A stretch of DNA of 64,000 nucleotides from positions 434,001-498,000 of the forward strand of contig JADJXI010000004.1 of the NCBI GenBank assembly GCA_016715905.1, in the 5' to 3' direction. Made by a program: the position numbers and the translations under genes. Below, in pieces: positions 17,667 to 27,080 of the stretch (position 1 is its first letter; the number at the start of each line of letters is the position of its first letter). The notes beneath the pieces are model-generated. The model was not told the origin of the DNA. It saw only the letters and a program-made list of their open reading frames with translations, and did no database searches. The DNA comes from Sphingobacteriaceae bacterium (GTDB taxonomy: Bacteria > Bacteroidota > Bacteroidia > B-17B0 > Aurantibacillaceae).

Positions 17667-20600
17667 ATGTTTAAACGTTTTTTAGTTTTAGTTTTTCATT
17701 TTGTTCTTTTTACATTAAAAGCACAGTGTCCTTTGGTATTGGATGGAAATGCTATTCCATCATCAAACCCTTATTGGTTAAGTTGCTCCGGAAGCAGTGT
17801 ATATGTATTGAACTTTCAATCTCCAACAAGTTGGGGAACCTATACCTTGAGTTGGGGCGATGGATCGCCCGATTTTACTTCTGTTTTTTACACGGCTAAC
17901 TCAATAATTAATCATACTTACACCTCTGTTAATCCAGATACTTTTGTGGTTACTTTAAATGTTCCTTCATTGTCATGTACTTTAACGGGCGTTGTGGTTA
18001 TGGAAGAAGCTGTTATTCCTAATGTTTCAATTCCCATTGGTGGAACAACAGCCGCTTGCGCTCCAGCAGTTTTACAATTCAGTAATTCGAGTACAAAAAC
18101 AAGCGAAACTACCAAATACATATGGAATTACGGAGATGGAAGTCCGTTAGTTCAGTTATCTTATACCAATGCCGGAGCAATTGTGAATCACACTTATCTT
18201 GCGGGAACTGTGAATTGTCAAACAGCAGTGGTATTAAATGCTTGGAATTATTGTAGCTTAAACAATACGGCTACTGCTACATATTCTCCGATTAATATAT
18301 ACGGAAAAGACAATGCTACATTTCTGCCCGATAAATTTGTTACTTGTTGGCCCAATAGTGTTTTCACTTTTTCGAATACTACGGCCCAAAGTTGTTTGGC
18401 CCAGGGAAATAATTTTCAAAGACAGCAATATTGGAACTTAGGAAATTATTGGGGAATGCCGGGTGATTCGATTCATAATTGGACGCCATGGCCTCCGGCT
18501 CAAACAGTAAGTGTTTCTTATAATGCTATAGGTACTTATTCTGTTATGTTGCGTGATAGTAATTTATGCGGAGTTGATACAGCAATTTTAAATGTTACTA
18601 TTTTAAACCCTCCAACTGCTAGTGTGGTTGCACCTCCGGCTCCAATATGTCAAAACACATCAATTACATTTACAAACGCGAGCTCACCGGGATACACTTA
18701 TTTTTGGAATTTTGGAGAAGGCGGTGGATTTGTAAACTTGGGAGCAGGAAATAAAACTTATACGTATACAAATCCGGGAACATACACAGTACAATTAGCA
18801 GCCAAGTTTGTACCCGGTGGTGCGCCTTGTACAACTACTGCAACAATAGTAATTGATATATTGCCACAACCCGTTGCTAATTTTTCTTTTAATCCGGCAA
18901 CCGGCTGTACATCCTTATCGGCTGTAAGTTTTACGGATAGCTCAACAAATGCAGTAAGTTGGAATTGGGATTTCGGAAATTTAGTCACAAGTACTTTACA
19001 AGCTCCACCGCCGCAATCTTATTCAAACGCAGGGGTGTATACAGTTTCATTAGCGGTTACCGGAAGTAATACCTGCGTACATAGTTTTACAAACGCACTA
19101 ACGGTTTACAATACCCCAACGGCTAATTTCAATCCAACAGTGGTTTGTCAAAATTCGTCGTTAACTTTTACCAACACATCTGTTATTAGCGGAACTAATC
19201 CAATTACCAGCTATACTTGGAATTTGGGTGACGGATCTCCATCTCAATTTGTTCAGCATGCAAGTAATACCTATACAACTCCAGGATTTTATAATGTTTC
19301 GCTAACAGTCGCTTCTGCTTTTTGTAGTGCTACCATCACAAAAACATTAACTGTAAATGTAAAACCGGTGGCAGATTTCACAATGAGTCCATTAACAGGA
19401 TGCTCCCCTTTAGCGGTTAATTTTACCAATACAAGTACTAATGCTTCTTTGTTTTTGTGGAATTTCGGCACAACACCTACCAACACTTCTAATTTAGTAA
19501 ACCCTTCATTTACGTTTACTAATAATTTACTAGTGAATGCTGATTTTACAATTACAGTTATTGCTACCAGCTCTGCAGGTTGCGTGGATAGCATAAAAAA
19601 ATCAATCAATGTTTTTCCAACTCCTCAAACAAGTTTTAATCCCATAAATTTATCCGGTTGCTCTCCATTGAATATTACTTTCACAAACAATACTATCGGC
19701 GCCAATTCTTACACTTGGTCATTTGGAGATGGAAACACATCTAACTTGATAAATCCTTCTCATACTTTTACAAATGGAGGGGCTGTTCCGGTAGTATATT
19801 CTACTTCTTTAACTTCAAGTAATAGTTTGAGTTGTTTAAGTAGTGTAGTGAGTAATTTTACAGTTAATCCTATTCCAAATTTTGCTTTAAACTTAACTCC
19901 ATCTGTGGGATGTACGCCTTTGTCTATTAGTTTCCCAACATGGAGTGTAGTAAGTTCGTATACCTGGGATTATGGTGACGGATCTCCTTTAGATAATACA
20001 ATTAATCCAAATCACACTTTTACTAACGGAACCCAGTCTAATATAAATTATACGGTTTCTGTTATTGGTGCAAATTCTTTTGGTTGCGTTAATACGTCAT
20101 CTGCAAACCTCAATGTTTTATTTAAACCAACCGCTAGTTTCACAATGGATTTGAATAGTGGCTGTTCTCCTTTATTAGTCAACTTTACCAATACTTCAAT
20201 CGGCCAAAACAATAATCTATGGGACTTTTCCAATGGAACTACTTCAACATTAATTTCTACGCCTGCTACATTTTCTAATTCAAAAGGAAGTTCGGCTTCT
20301 ACATTTACCGTTAAACTTGTGGTGAACAATATTAATAATTGTAAAGACTCCTTAAATTCAATTATCAATTTATTCGATAATCCTAAAGCGCAATTTCAAA
20401 TAGACACACCGGCCTGTTCTCCAAAACTAATTACGTTCACTAATACGTCAATTGGTGCAAACTTAAATAATTGGAATTTCGGTTCCGGAACTTCAACATT
20501 AACTAATCCTACGTACAATTTTGTAAATTCAGGAACATTGAATATTACACAAACTGTTACTTTGGCAGTTGAAAATTCTTCAAATTGCAAAGACACTTCT

Positions 20601-21431
20601 GTCGTCAATTTTGTTTTACACCCCAAACCAAATTATAGTATCATTTCTTCACCGGATAGTGGTTGTACTAATTTAAAAGTAAATTTTTCTGCATTAAATG
20701 TAAATTCTTATAGCTGGAGTTTTGGTGATGGAAGTAGTTCAACGACTAGTGTAAGTTCCAAAACTTATGTAAACACAACATCATCCGTGCGCGAATTTAC
20801 AGCTCAGTTGATTGGAACAGATATTTATAATTGTGCCGATACAGTTAAAAAAGTAATAAAAGTTTTTCCGAAACCAACTGCACTATTTAATGTAGATTTA
20901 TTTGAAGTCACTGTTAAAAATCAACCTGTACCACTTACTAATTTATCAAGCGGAGCTACAAGTTATAGCTGGTTGTTTGGTGACGGTGGAAGTTCTACTG
21001 ATTTTTCACCAGTTTATAGTTATCAAGAACCGGGAGAGTATAATATTAAATTAATTGCAATTAGCGAAAAAAACTGTAAAGACACGTTTTTATTGGCTGA
21101 AAAAGTTAAAGCTATTGTGGAGGCAGGTGTGTTAATTCCGAATGCATTCACGCCCAATACTTCGTCATCTCCAGGTGGAATTTATGACCCGAAAGATAAA
21201 AGCAATGATGTATTTCATCCTGTATTGCGAAATGTAGAAGAATTTAACATGAAAGTATTTTCTAGATGGGGCGAACTTTTATTTGAAACAGAAAACGTGA
21301 ATGAAGGTTGGGACGGATATTTTAGGGGTAAATTATGTTTGCAAGATGTTTATGTGTGGAAGATTCACGCTAAATTTAAAGATGGTCAAACATTTGATAA
21401 AACCGGAGACTTAACACTTTTAATAAAATAA
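17667..21431 (+). CDS. Giant PKD-repeat surface protein with T9SS type B C-terminal domain
   Basis: About 1,254 residues from the ATG at 17667; a TTG six codons upstream lies inside rnpB and is unlikely. A Sec signal (MFKRFLVLVFHFVLFTLKAQ) is followed by about 13 PKD-like units, each marked by a variant of WxFGDGS (for example WSFGDGNTS, WDYGDGSP, WNFGSGTS). The last 100 residues are a gliding-motility-associated C-terminal domain: VLIPNAFTPN, KVFSRWGELLFET, GWDGYFRGK and VYVWKI. This is the type B signal that sends cargo through the type IX secretion system. Such proteins are secreted or surface adhesins. A PorP/SprF-family gene follows three bases downstream, the usual partner arrangement. 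Confidence 0.93.
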   Translation: MFKRFLVLVFHFVLFTLKAQCPLVLDGNAIPSSNPYWLSCSGSSVYVLNFQSPTSWGTYTLSWGDGSPDFTSVFYTANSIINHTYTSVNPDTFVVTLNVPSLSCTLTGVVVMEEAVIPNVSIPIGGTTAACAPAVLQFSNSSTKTSETTKYIWNYGDGSPLVQLSYTNAGAIVNHTYLAGTVNCQTAVVLNAWNYCSLNNTATATYSPINIYGKDNATFLPDKFVTCWPNSVFTFSNTTAQSCLAQGNNFQRQQYWNLGNYWGMPGDSIHNWTPWPPAQTVSVSYNAIGTYSVMLRDSNLCGVDTAILNVTILNPPTASVVAPPAPICQNTSITFTNASSPGYTYFWNFGEGGGFVNLGAGNKTYTYTNPGTYTVQLAAKFVPGGAPCTTTATIVIDILPQPVANFSFNPATGCTSLSAVSFTDSSTNAVSWNWDFGNLVTSTLQAPPPQSYSNAGVYTVSLAVTGSNTCVHSFTNALTVYNTPTANFNPTVVCQNSSLTFTNTSVISGTNPITSYTWNLGDGSPSQFVQHASNTYTTPGFYNVSLTVASAFCSATITKTLTVNVKPVADFTMSPLTGCSPLAVNFTNTSTNASLFLWNFGTTPTNTSNLVNPSFTFTNNLLVNADFTITVIATSSAGCVDSIKKSINVFPTPQTSFNPINLSGCSPLNITFTNNTIGANSYTWSFGDGNTSNLINPSHTFTNGGAVPVVYSTSLTSSNSLSCLSSVVSNFTVNPIPNFALNLTPSVGCTPLSISFPTWSVVSSYTWDYGDGSPLDNTINPNHTFTNGTQSNINYTVSVIGANSFGCVNTSSANLNVLFKPTASFTMDLNSGCSPLLVNFTNTSIGQNNNLWDFSNGTTSTLISTPATFSNSKGSSASTFTVKLVVNNINNCKDSLNSIINLFDNPKAQFQIDTPACSPKLITFTNTSIGANLNNWNFGSGTSTLTNPTYNFVNSGTLNITQTVTLAVENSSNCKDTSVVNFVLHPKPNYSIISSPDSGCTNLKVNFSALNVNSYSWSFGDGSSSTTSVSSKTYVNTTSSVREFTAQLIGTDIYNCADTVKKVIKVFPKPTALFNVDLFEVTVKNQPVPLTNLSSGATSYSWLFGDGGSSTDFSPVYSYQEPGEYNIKLIAISEKNCKDTFLLAEKVKAIVEAGVLIPNAFTPNTSSSPGGIYDPKDKSNDVFHPVLRNVEEFNMKVFSRWGELLFETENVNEGWDGYFRGKLCLQDVYVWKIHAKFKDGQTFDKTGDLTLLIK

Positions 21432-21434
21432 GGT

Positions 21435-22445
21435 TTGAAAAAAATAATTTTAATATACCTGCTTTTTTTATTATGCATTCGTGTGAGTGCTCAGGATGCT
21501 CAATTCACCCAATTTTCTAATAACCCAATTTATCTTAACAGTTCATTTACCGGATTAACGGATATGCATCGCTTTTCAGCAGCATATAGAAATCAATGGC
21601 CGGGGATTAAAAAAACATTTAGTACATATTATGTGGCTTACGATAGAAATATTAAACAATATAATTCAGGAGTAGGCGGTTATATTATGCAAGACAGAAT
21701 AGGTTCTGGTGGTTTGGTTAATACTATGGGAATAATTAATTATGCTTATAAAATAAAAACCGGTTTTTCATCTCAAATTCGTCCATCAATTTCTGTTGGT
21801 TTTGGTCAAAAGAAAATAGATCACAGCAAGTTGATTTTTAATGATCAGTTAATTACCGGTAATGCCTTGTCGGAAGATGTTACAACGAGTAACACTAAGA
21901 GTTATGTAGATTTTGGGGCAGGAGCATTATTTACTTCAAAAAGGTTTTTTGGTGGAATATTTTTGAAGCATATCAATCAACCTAACGTGAATGTACTTGG
22001 AGGAAATGAAAATCTGCCTGTTTATTTTACCTCTCATGCAGGATATCAGATTGTTTTAAAAGCTAACGACACTAATGATGCTAAACCTACTGAAGCATTA
22101 AATTTTATTCTTAATTATCGCCATGAAAAAACAAACGATCAAATTGATATTGGTGTTATTTATCAAATCAAGGCCTTGATGGCCGGGGCTTATTACCGGG
22201 GAATTCCCCCAAAGTATCTGAAGTATAATCATAGCGGTAGTGATGCTGTAGCTTTGATGGTTGGCATCGATGTTCCCGGTAAAAATCTCCAGATAAATTA
22301 CAGTTATGATTTTACAATTTCAAAATTAAATAATACGTCTACTACCGGAGCCCATGAAATAATTTTCACGTATCAGATTCCTGATCCTAAAGGCAAAGAA
22401 ATTGTTTACAAGAAAAAGAAAGCAAAAGTTAAACAGAAATTTTAA
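21435..22445 (+). CDS. PorP/SprF family type IX secretion membrane protein
   Basis: 336 residues. Signal peptide MKKIILIYLLFLLCIRVSAQ, then DAQFTQFSNNPIYLNSSFTG, the family's N-terminal hallmark, followed by a beta-barrel-like domain with RNQWPGI, GVGGYIMQDRIG and alternating aromatic strands. In Flavobacterium, SprF-type proteins are required to secrete and attach type B CTD cargo such as SprB. Immediate linkage to a type B cargo gene suggests this one serves that protein. The start is a TTG at 21435, three bases after the upstream stop; no ATG is available before the signal peptide. The gene converges with the subtilase gene with one base between them. Confidence 0.93.
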   Translation: MKKIILIYLLFLLCIRVSAQDAQFTQFSNNPIYLNSSFTGLTDMHRFSAAYRNQWPGIKKTFSTYYVAYDRNIKQYNSGVGGYIMQDRIGSGGLVNTMGIINYAYKIKTGFSSQIRPSISVGFGQKKIDHSKLIFNDQLITGNALSEDVTTSNTKSYVDFGAGALFTSKRFFGGIFLKHINQPNVNVLGGNENLPVYFTSHAGYQIVLKANDTNDAKPTEALNFILNYRHEKTNDQIDIGVIYQIKALMAGAYYRGIPPKYLKYNHSGSDAVALMVGIDVPGKNLQINYSYDFTISKLNNTSTTGAHEIIFTYQIPDPKGKEIVYKKKKAKVKQKF

Positions 22446-22446
22446 A

Positions 22447-24060
22447 TTAGGTTTTTGTTTTGGCTACTTTCTCAGCCATTTTTACGGCTTCATATAAGTT
22501 AATAATCCCACCATTTTTCCCTAAACTTTCAAATTTAACCATTTCGTCTTTTGTACCCGGCTTAATAACTTTTTTGCCTTTGTACGTTTTTAAACTAGAC
22601 TTAATTAGGATTTTTTTAATTTGCTTAGGGGTAAGAGTAGGGTAGTAGGATTTTAATACAGCGGCAACTCCACAAGCAACAGGCGTGGCCATACTTGTAC
22701 CGCTGGCATCTGCATAACCATTTTTTGGAGTGGTTGAATGAATTTCAACTCCAGGTGAAAATAAATCAACCGTTTTTTTACCATAATTACTAAATGTGGC
22801 AGGAATTTTTTCATCCGGCTTCCAGCTCAAAGCTCCAATATCCATAAAGTTGCTTGCTTCTTTTCCGTTAGCATATTTTTTAGTTGGATAATGAATTTCT
22901 TCATCAATATTGGCGTGGTCATTTCCGGCAGCATGCATTAACAACACGCCTTTTTCTTCGGCATATTTAACTGCATCATCCACAATTTTTTTATCCCAAC
23001 TGAATTTTTTTCCAAAACTCATATTTAAAATTTGCGCTCCATTATCAACAGCATAGCGTATAGCGTTGGCAACATCTTTATCATGCTCATCTCCATTAGG
23101 CACGCAACGAACAGCCATAATTTTTACGTTTGCTGCAACTCCATCCATACCTATTGAGTTGTTACGTTTAGCCGCAATAATTCCGGCAACATGCGTTCCG
23201 TGAAAACTGTTCGGGCCATTACAATCCGGATTGCCATAAAATCTATCATTCGGATCATCGTAATTATCACCTATAATGTTACGTGGATTGTAATCTAAAT
23301 TCACACCACATTTAACGTAAGGTTCAGTTGATTCAACTCCTTTTTTCATTTGAGCAACTACTTCATCCAAATTATGGACTTTTTCACTTTTCATCATTAA
23401 AACGGCTAACATTTTAGCTTGTTTATCTTCTTTAGCCTCCGGTTCAAATTTTTCCAATTCAACTAAATGAACAGTATCGATGTTTGATTGCGATTTGATT
23501 TTATTATTTAAATCATTTAAGTGTGTATATAAAAAATTAGTTTGATTATACGCTGTTTCAAATTTTTCTTTAGTTGCAGTCCAATTTGCTTTTGCTTTTT
23601 CATATAATGCAAACTCTTCTTTTTCTTCTTTGGTTTTACAATCTGCTATAGTTTTTCCATCGTACTTTGGTTTTAGTTTTCTTAATAGCCGTGTTGCTTC
23701 TAAATTTTCGCATTCTACGTTAGTGCCATCTTTACCACCTAAAAAATTCCATCCATGAATATCATCTATATATCCGTTTTTATCATCATCAATACCATTT
23801 CCGGGTATTTCGCCCGGATTTGTCCACATAACGTCCTTTAAATCTTCGTGATTAAAATCTACTCCGCTGTCTAAAACACCAACAATAACAGTTGTTGCTG
23901 TTTTGTCCTTAAGGAGTTCCTTGTAAGTTCGTTCAGTACTTACACCATTTACTTTATCTGTAGTTGGATCTAAATTGAACCAATTATCTGGTCTTTTTTC
24001 TGTTTGCGCAAAAAGTGAAACAGAAATAAGGACATAAGCTATTGAAAGAAAATTTTTCAT
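22447..24060 (-). CDS. Secreted S8 (subtilisin-like) serine peptidase with long insert
   Basis: About 537 residues from the ATG at 24060 (two codons inside an in-frame TTG). Signal peptide MKNFLSIAYVLISVSLFAQ. The catalytic triad is Asp in VGVLDSGVDFNHEDL (about residue 62), His in HGTHVAGIIAA (about 287) and Ser in GTSMATPVACG (about 454). The Asp-His distance is roughly 225 residues instead of the usual 35-40, because of a Lys/Glu-rich, probably helical insert. It contains no T9SS C-terminal domain and ends at VAKTKT, so it is probably periplasmic. It would degrade extracytoplasmic proteins; substrates are unknown. Confidence 0.92.
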   Translation of the reverse strand: MKNFLSIAYVLISVSLFAQTEKRPDNWFNLDPTTDKVNGVSTERTYKELLKDKTATTVIVGVLDSGVDFNHEDLKDVMWTNPGEIPGNGIDDDKNGYIDDIHGWNFLGGKDGTNVECENLEATRLLRKLKPKYDGKTIADCKTKEEKEEFALYEKAKANWTATKEKFETAYNQTNFLYTHLNDLNNKIKSQSNIDTVHLVELEKFEPEAKEDKQAKMLAVLMMKSEKVHNLDEVVAQMKKGVESTEPYVKCGVNLDYNPRNIIGDNYDDPNDRFYGNPDCNGPNSFHGTHVAGIIAAKRNNSIGMDGVAANVKIMAVRCVPNGDEHDKDVANAIRYAVDNGAQILNMSFGKKFSWDKKIVDDAVKYAEEKGVLLMHAAGNDHANIDEEIHYPTKKYANGKEASNFMDIGALSWKPDEKIPATFSNYGKKTVDLFSPGVEIHSTTPKNGYADASGTSMATPVACGVAAVLKSYYPTLTPKQIKKILIKSSLKTYKGKKVIKPGTKDEMVKFESLGKNGGIINLYEAVKMAEKVAKTKT

Positions 24061-24142
24061 ATACAAATTTTAGTTTAATAAAGTAAAGCAATAATTTTTA
24101 ACCCGCGTAAGATTTTCACATGCCTTAACGTTCTAGCATATT

Positions 24143-24164
24143 AAAATCCCCTTATATGGGGGAA
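24143..24164 (-). terminator. Possible Rho-independent terminator after the CBS-type synthase gene
   Basis: On the minus strand a TCCCC/GGGGA stem with a seven-base loop (24147-24163) is followed by TTTTAA. It lies 33 bases beyond the stop of the 24197-25570 gene. The stem is short (five pairs), so confidence is moderate. Confidence 0.4.
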
Positions 24165-24196
24165 GTAAAACTATATAAAGCAGGCATTAAAGACGG

Positions 24197-25570
24197 TTAG
24201 TTAGACATCTTTGCTACTGCCTGAATAATATCATGCTTGGTAATGATATGCATATTACCTCCCAAATCCTTTAACAGTACAGCATTATTGTCTTTATTTA
24301 TGAGTTTACTAATATCTTCAATAGATGCCGACTCACCAACTACCGGAAATGGCTTTTGCATGATGTTCTTAATGGTTTCTCCTTTAATATCTGTATTATC
24401 AATTAGTTTATTAAAAATATAACTATCATTTATAGAACCAATAAATTCATTGTTTTCAGTAATCGGAATTTGAGAAATATTGTATTTCCCTAAAATAGTT
24501 AAAGCTTCATTTACAGTGGCTTTGGAATCTAAAGTTAAAAGTTTTTGATTTTTGTGATTAGCAACCAAATCAATTGCTTTGGGTTTTGTTACTTCTAAAA
24601 AGTTTCTATCACGCATCCAATCATCATTAAACATTTTACCCATATATCTTGTGCCATGATCGTGGAAAATGATAACTACCACATCGCCTTTTTTGAATCG
24701 ATCTTTCATTTGCAATAATCCCGCAAGTGCAGAACCTGCACTGTTTCCAACAAAAATCCCTTCTTCTTTAGGAATTCTTCGAGTCATAATGGCCGCATCT
24801 TTATCAGTTACTTTTTCAAAGTAATCGATTATTTTAAAATCAACATTGGCCGGAAGAAAATCTTCGCCAATTCCTTCCGTGATATAAGGGTAAATTTCAT
24901 TTTTATCAAATATTCCGGTCTCCTTATATTTTTTGAAAACGGAGCCGTATGTATCAATACCTAATACCTGTATGTTTGGATTTTTTTCTTTTAAAAATCT
25001 TCCGGTGCCACAAATAGTTCCACCAGTGCCTACACCAACCACCAAGTGCGTGATTTTGCCGTCCGTTTGATCCCATATTTCAGGTCCGGTTTGTTCGTAA
25101 TGTGCAATACTGTTACTTAAGTTATCATACTGATTCGGTTTCCATGCATTGGGGATTTCGTTCACCAAACGAGATGAAACTGAATAATATGAACGTGGAT
25201 CTTCAGGTTCAACATCAGTTGGGCAAACGATTACTTCTGCACCAAATGCCCGTAATGCATCTACTTTTTCTTTACTCTGTTTATCTGTGGTGGTGAAAAT
25301 ACATTTATAGCCTTTAATAACTGCGCCAATGGCTAAGCCCATTCCGGTATTTCCGCTCGTCCCTTCAATAATTGTACCACCCGGCTTTAGTCTGCCGTCT
25401 TTTTCCGCATCTTCTATCATTTTGATGGCCATTCGGTCTTTGATGGAATTGCCCGGGTTAAATGTTTCTACTTTGGCATAAACATCACAAGGTAAATCTT
25501 TCGTGATTTTATTTAATTTAACTAAGGGCGTATTGCCAATGGTTTCTAAAATATTTTTACAGACTTTCAT
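24197..25570 (-). CDS. PLP-dependent cystathionine beta-synthase/cysteine synthase with CBS pair
   Basis: 457 residues. A fold-type II PLP domain occupies about residues 1-320: the Schiff-base lysine lies in NPGNSIKDRMA (Lys near 44), with TSGNTGMG and the GTGGTICGTGRFLKE phosphate loop. A pair of CBS domains follows (about 335-455), which usually bind an adenosyl ligand and regulate activity. This is the layout of cystathionine beta-synthase (serine plus homocysteine), although cysteine synthase activity is possible in bacterial relatives. It lies six bases downstream of the asparaginase gene, so the two are probably co-transcribed. Confidence 0.9.
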   Translation of the reverse strand: MKVCKNILETIGNTPLVKLNKITKDLPCDVYAKVETFNPGNSIKDRMAIKMIEDAEKDGRLKPGGTIIEGTSGNTGMGLAIGAVIKGYKCIFTTTDKQSKEKVDALRAFGAEVIVCPTDVEPEDPRSYYSVSSRLVNEIPNAWKPNQYDNLSNSIAHYEQTGPEIWDQTDGKITHLVVGVGTGGTICGTGRFLKEKNPNIQVLGIDTYGSVFKKYKETGIFDKNEIYPYITEGIGEDFLPANVDFKIIDYFEKVTDKDAAIMTRRIPKEEGIFVGNSAGSALAGLLQMKDRFKKGDVVVIIFHDHGTRYMGKMFNDDWMRDRNFLEVTKPKAIDLVANHKNQKLLTLDSKATVNEALTILGKYNISQIPITENNEFIGSINDSYIFNKLIDNTDIKGETIKNIMQKPFPVVGESASIEDISKLINKDNNAVLLKDLGGNMHIITKHDIIQAVAKMSN

Positions 25571-25576
25571 TTTTTA

Positions 25577-26608
25577 TTAATTTGTTAGTTCGCCGATAAT
25601 ATTAGTGTTTATTAATTTTTTATTTTTTGATAATGAATTTTTTGTTCCGAACAAAAACATAAGTTTAGTAACTGCGCTTTCGAAAGTTAAATCTTTCCCG
25701 CTAATTACTCCAATTTTTTTTAAGTGGCTGCTTGTTTCATATTTGCCTTGAATAACTTTTCCTTCACGGCATTGCGTTATATTTAAAATTAAAATTCCGC
25801 GATCAATGGCTTTTTTTAATTCATTAGTAAACCAAGATTCGGTAGTGCAATTGCCTGAGCCAAAAGTTTCCAAAATCACCGCTTTATTGCTTTTTGTTTG
25901 TAAAACAGATTGAACTGTGAATTGATTAATTCCGGGAAACAATTTTAATACGGCAATGTTATTGCTAATTGTGGAGTGAACTTTTAGTTTTTGCTGCCCC
26001 ACTTTTTTTAGTGCGGCGTAATTGTATTTAATTTGAACTCCGGCTTCAGCAAGTACCGGATAATTAGGAGATTTGAATGCATCAAAATGTGAGCTGTTAA
26101 ATTTAAAGGTTCTATTCCCTCGGTATAATTTATATTCAAAATAGATGCAAACTTCTGATACCACCGGTTTGTTTTTTTCTTTTGCAGCAGCAATTTCAAT
26201 GGCGGTAATTAAATTTTCTTTACCATCGGTTCTAATAATGCCTATGGGTAATTGCGAGCCTGTTAATATTACGGGTTTGTTCAGATTTTCGAGCATAAAA
26301 CTTAATGCACTCGCCGTAAAACTCATGGTATCTGAGCCGTGAAGAATCACAAATCCGTCATACTTTTGGTAATTTTTCTCTATAGTTTTTGCCAAATCAA
26401 CCCAAATTTCCGGTTGCATATTTGATGAATCAATCGGTTTTCCTGTAGTTATTACATCTAAGCGTACAGCAAATTTATTCAACTCCGGAATTTGCTTGGT
26501 TAATGCATTAAAATTGAATGGTTTTAATTCCCCACTTTTAGGGTCTTGCATCATGCCAATGGTGCCACCGGTATAAATTAGCAATACAGAACTTTGAGCA
26601 GACTTCAT
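25577..26608 (-). CDS. ansA: Type I L-asparaginase
   Basis: 343 residues. The first active-site motif is LLIYTGGTIGMM (Thr13 region) and the second is ILHGSDTMSFTASAL (about residues 90-105), with TGSQLPIG between the conserved strands. Asparaginase hydrolyses L-asparagine to aspartate and ammonia. No signal peptide is present, so it is cytoplasmic and of the AnsA type. It is the first gene of a two-gene minus-strand unit with the CBS-type synthase. The start ATG is at 26608, right after the terminator hairpin of the preceding DUF3127 gene. Confidence 0.94.
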   Translation of the reverse strand: MKSAQSSVLLIYTGGTIGMMQDPKSGELKPFNFNALTKQIPELNKFAVRLDVITTGKPIDSSNMQPEIWVDLAKTIEKNYQKYDGFVILHGSDTMSFTASALSFMLENLNKPVILTGSQLPIGIIRTDGKENLITAIEIAAAKEKNKPVVSEVCIYFEYKLYRGNRTFKFNSSHFDAFKSPNYPVLAEAGVQIKYNYAALKKVGQQKLKVHSTISNNIAVLKLFPGINQFTVQSVLQTKSNKAVILETFGSGNCTTESWFTNELKKAIDRGILILNITQCREGKVIQGKYETSSHLKKIGVISGKDLTFESAVTKLMFLFGTKNSLSKNKKLINTNIIGELTN

Positions 26609-26628
26609 GGTACTATCTTGATTATATA

Positions 26629-26652
26629 AAAGAGCGGATATTTCCGCTCTTT
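26629..26652 (-). terminator. Hairpin terminator after the DUF3127 gene
   Basis: A perfect nine-pair stem AAAGAGCGG/CCGCTCTTT with a six-base loop lies 13 bases past the stop at 26665. The following minus-strand tract is AT-rich with only a short T run. Confidence 0.6.
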
Positions 26653-26664
26653 ATTCAACTATTA

Positions 26665-27057
26665 TTAGAAAGGTAAATCGTCATTATCGTCTACATTTCC
26701 GGTAAATACCGGCGTACTGCCAGAGTTATCTTTTGTGGCATTATTTTGAGTTTGTGTGTTCGGTTGGGTTTGAGAAGAGTTTGCAAACTTTTCAATTCTC
26801 CAGGCTTCCAATGTATTAAAATATTTAATTCCTTGTGGACCATTCCACTCACGTCCACGTAAATTAAATTGTACTCTTAATTCTTCACCAATATTGAATT
26901 GATCAAGCATTGTACATTTATCTTGCGTTACCTGAAAACTAACGTGTTGCGGATATGGTGTATTCGCCTCAGTAGTTAAAATGAATTCTCTCTTTTGGAA
27001 ACGATCATTAATTTTTGTCGTTTCAAACTTTGCTTTAAGTGTTCCTGTTACTTCCAT
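26665..27057 (-). CDS. DUF3127 protein with SSB-like acidic tail
   Basis: 130 residues. The N-terminal 90 residues match the DUF3127 pattern I know from Bacteroidota: MEVTGTLKAKFETTKINDRF, KREFILTTEANTPYPQHVSF and FNLRGREWNGPQGIKYFN, a likely OB-like beta barrel. A Gln/Asn/Thr-rich flexible linker follows (about 93-120), and the protein ends in DDNDDLPF. That tip strongly resembles the DDDIPF C-terminus that SSB proteins use to recruit DNA-repair and replication partners. A nucleic-acid role is therefore an attractive inference. It lies 23 bases downstream of the flavin reductase gene. Confidence 0.88.
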   Translation of the reverse strand: MEVTGTLKAKFETTKINDRFQKREFILTTEANTPYPQHVSFQVTQDKCTMLDQFNIGEELRVQFNLRGREWNGPQGIKYFNTLEAWRIEKFANSSQTQPNTQTQNNATKDNSGSTPVFTGNVDDNDDLPF

Positions 27058-27080
27058 GTTATATATATTTATTTTATTAT

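Noticed and set aside
18758..20626. Several minus-strand frames of 76-106 residues opposite the PKD gene
   Set aside because: They are shadows of the repeat-rich, low-stop plus-strand gene; they lack starts with context and have repeat-derived composition.
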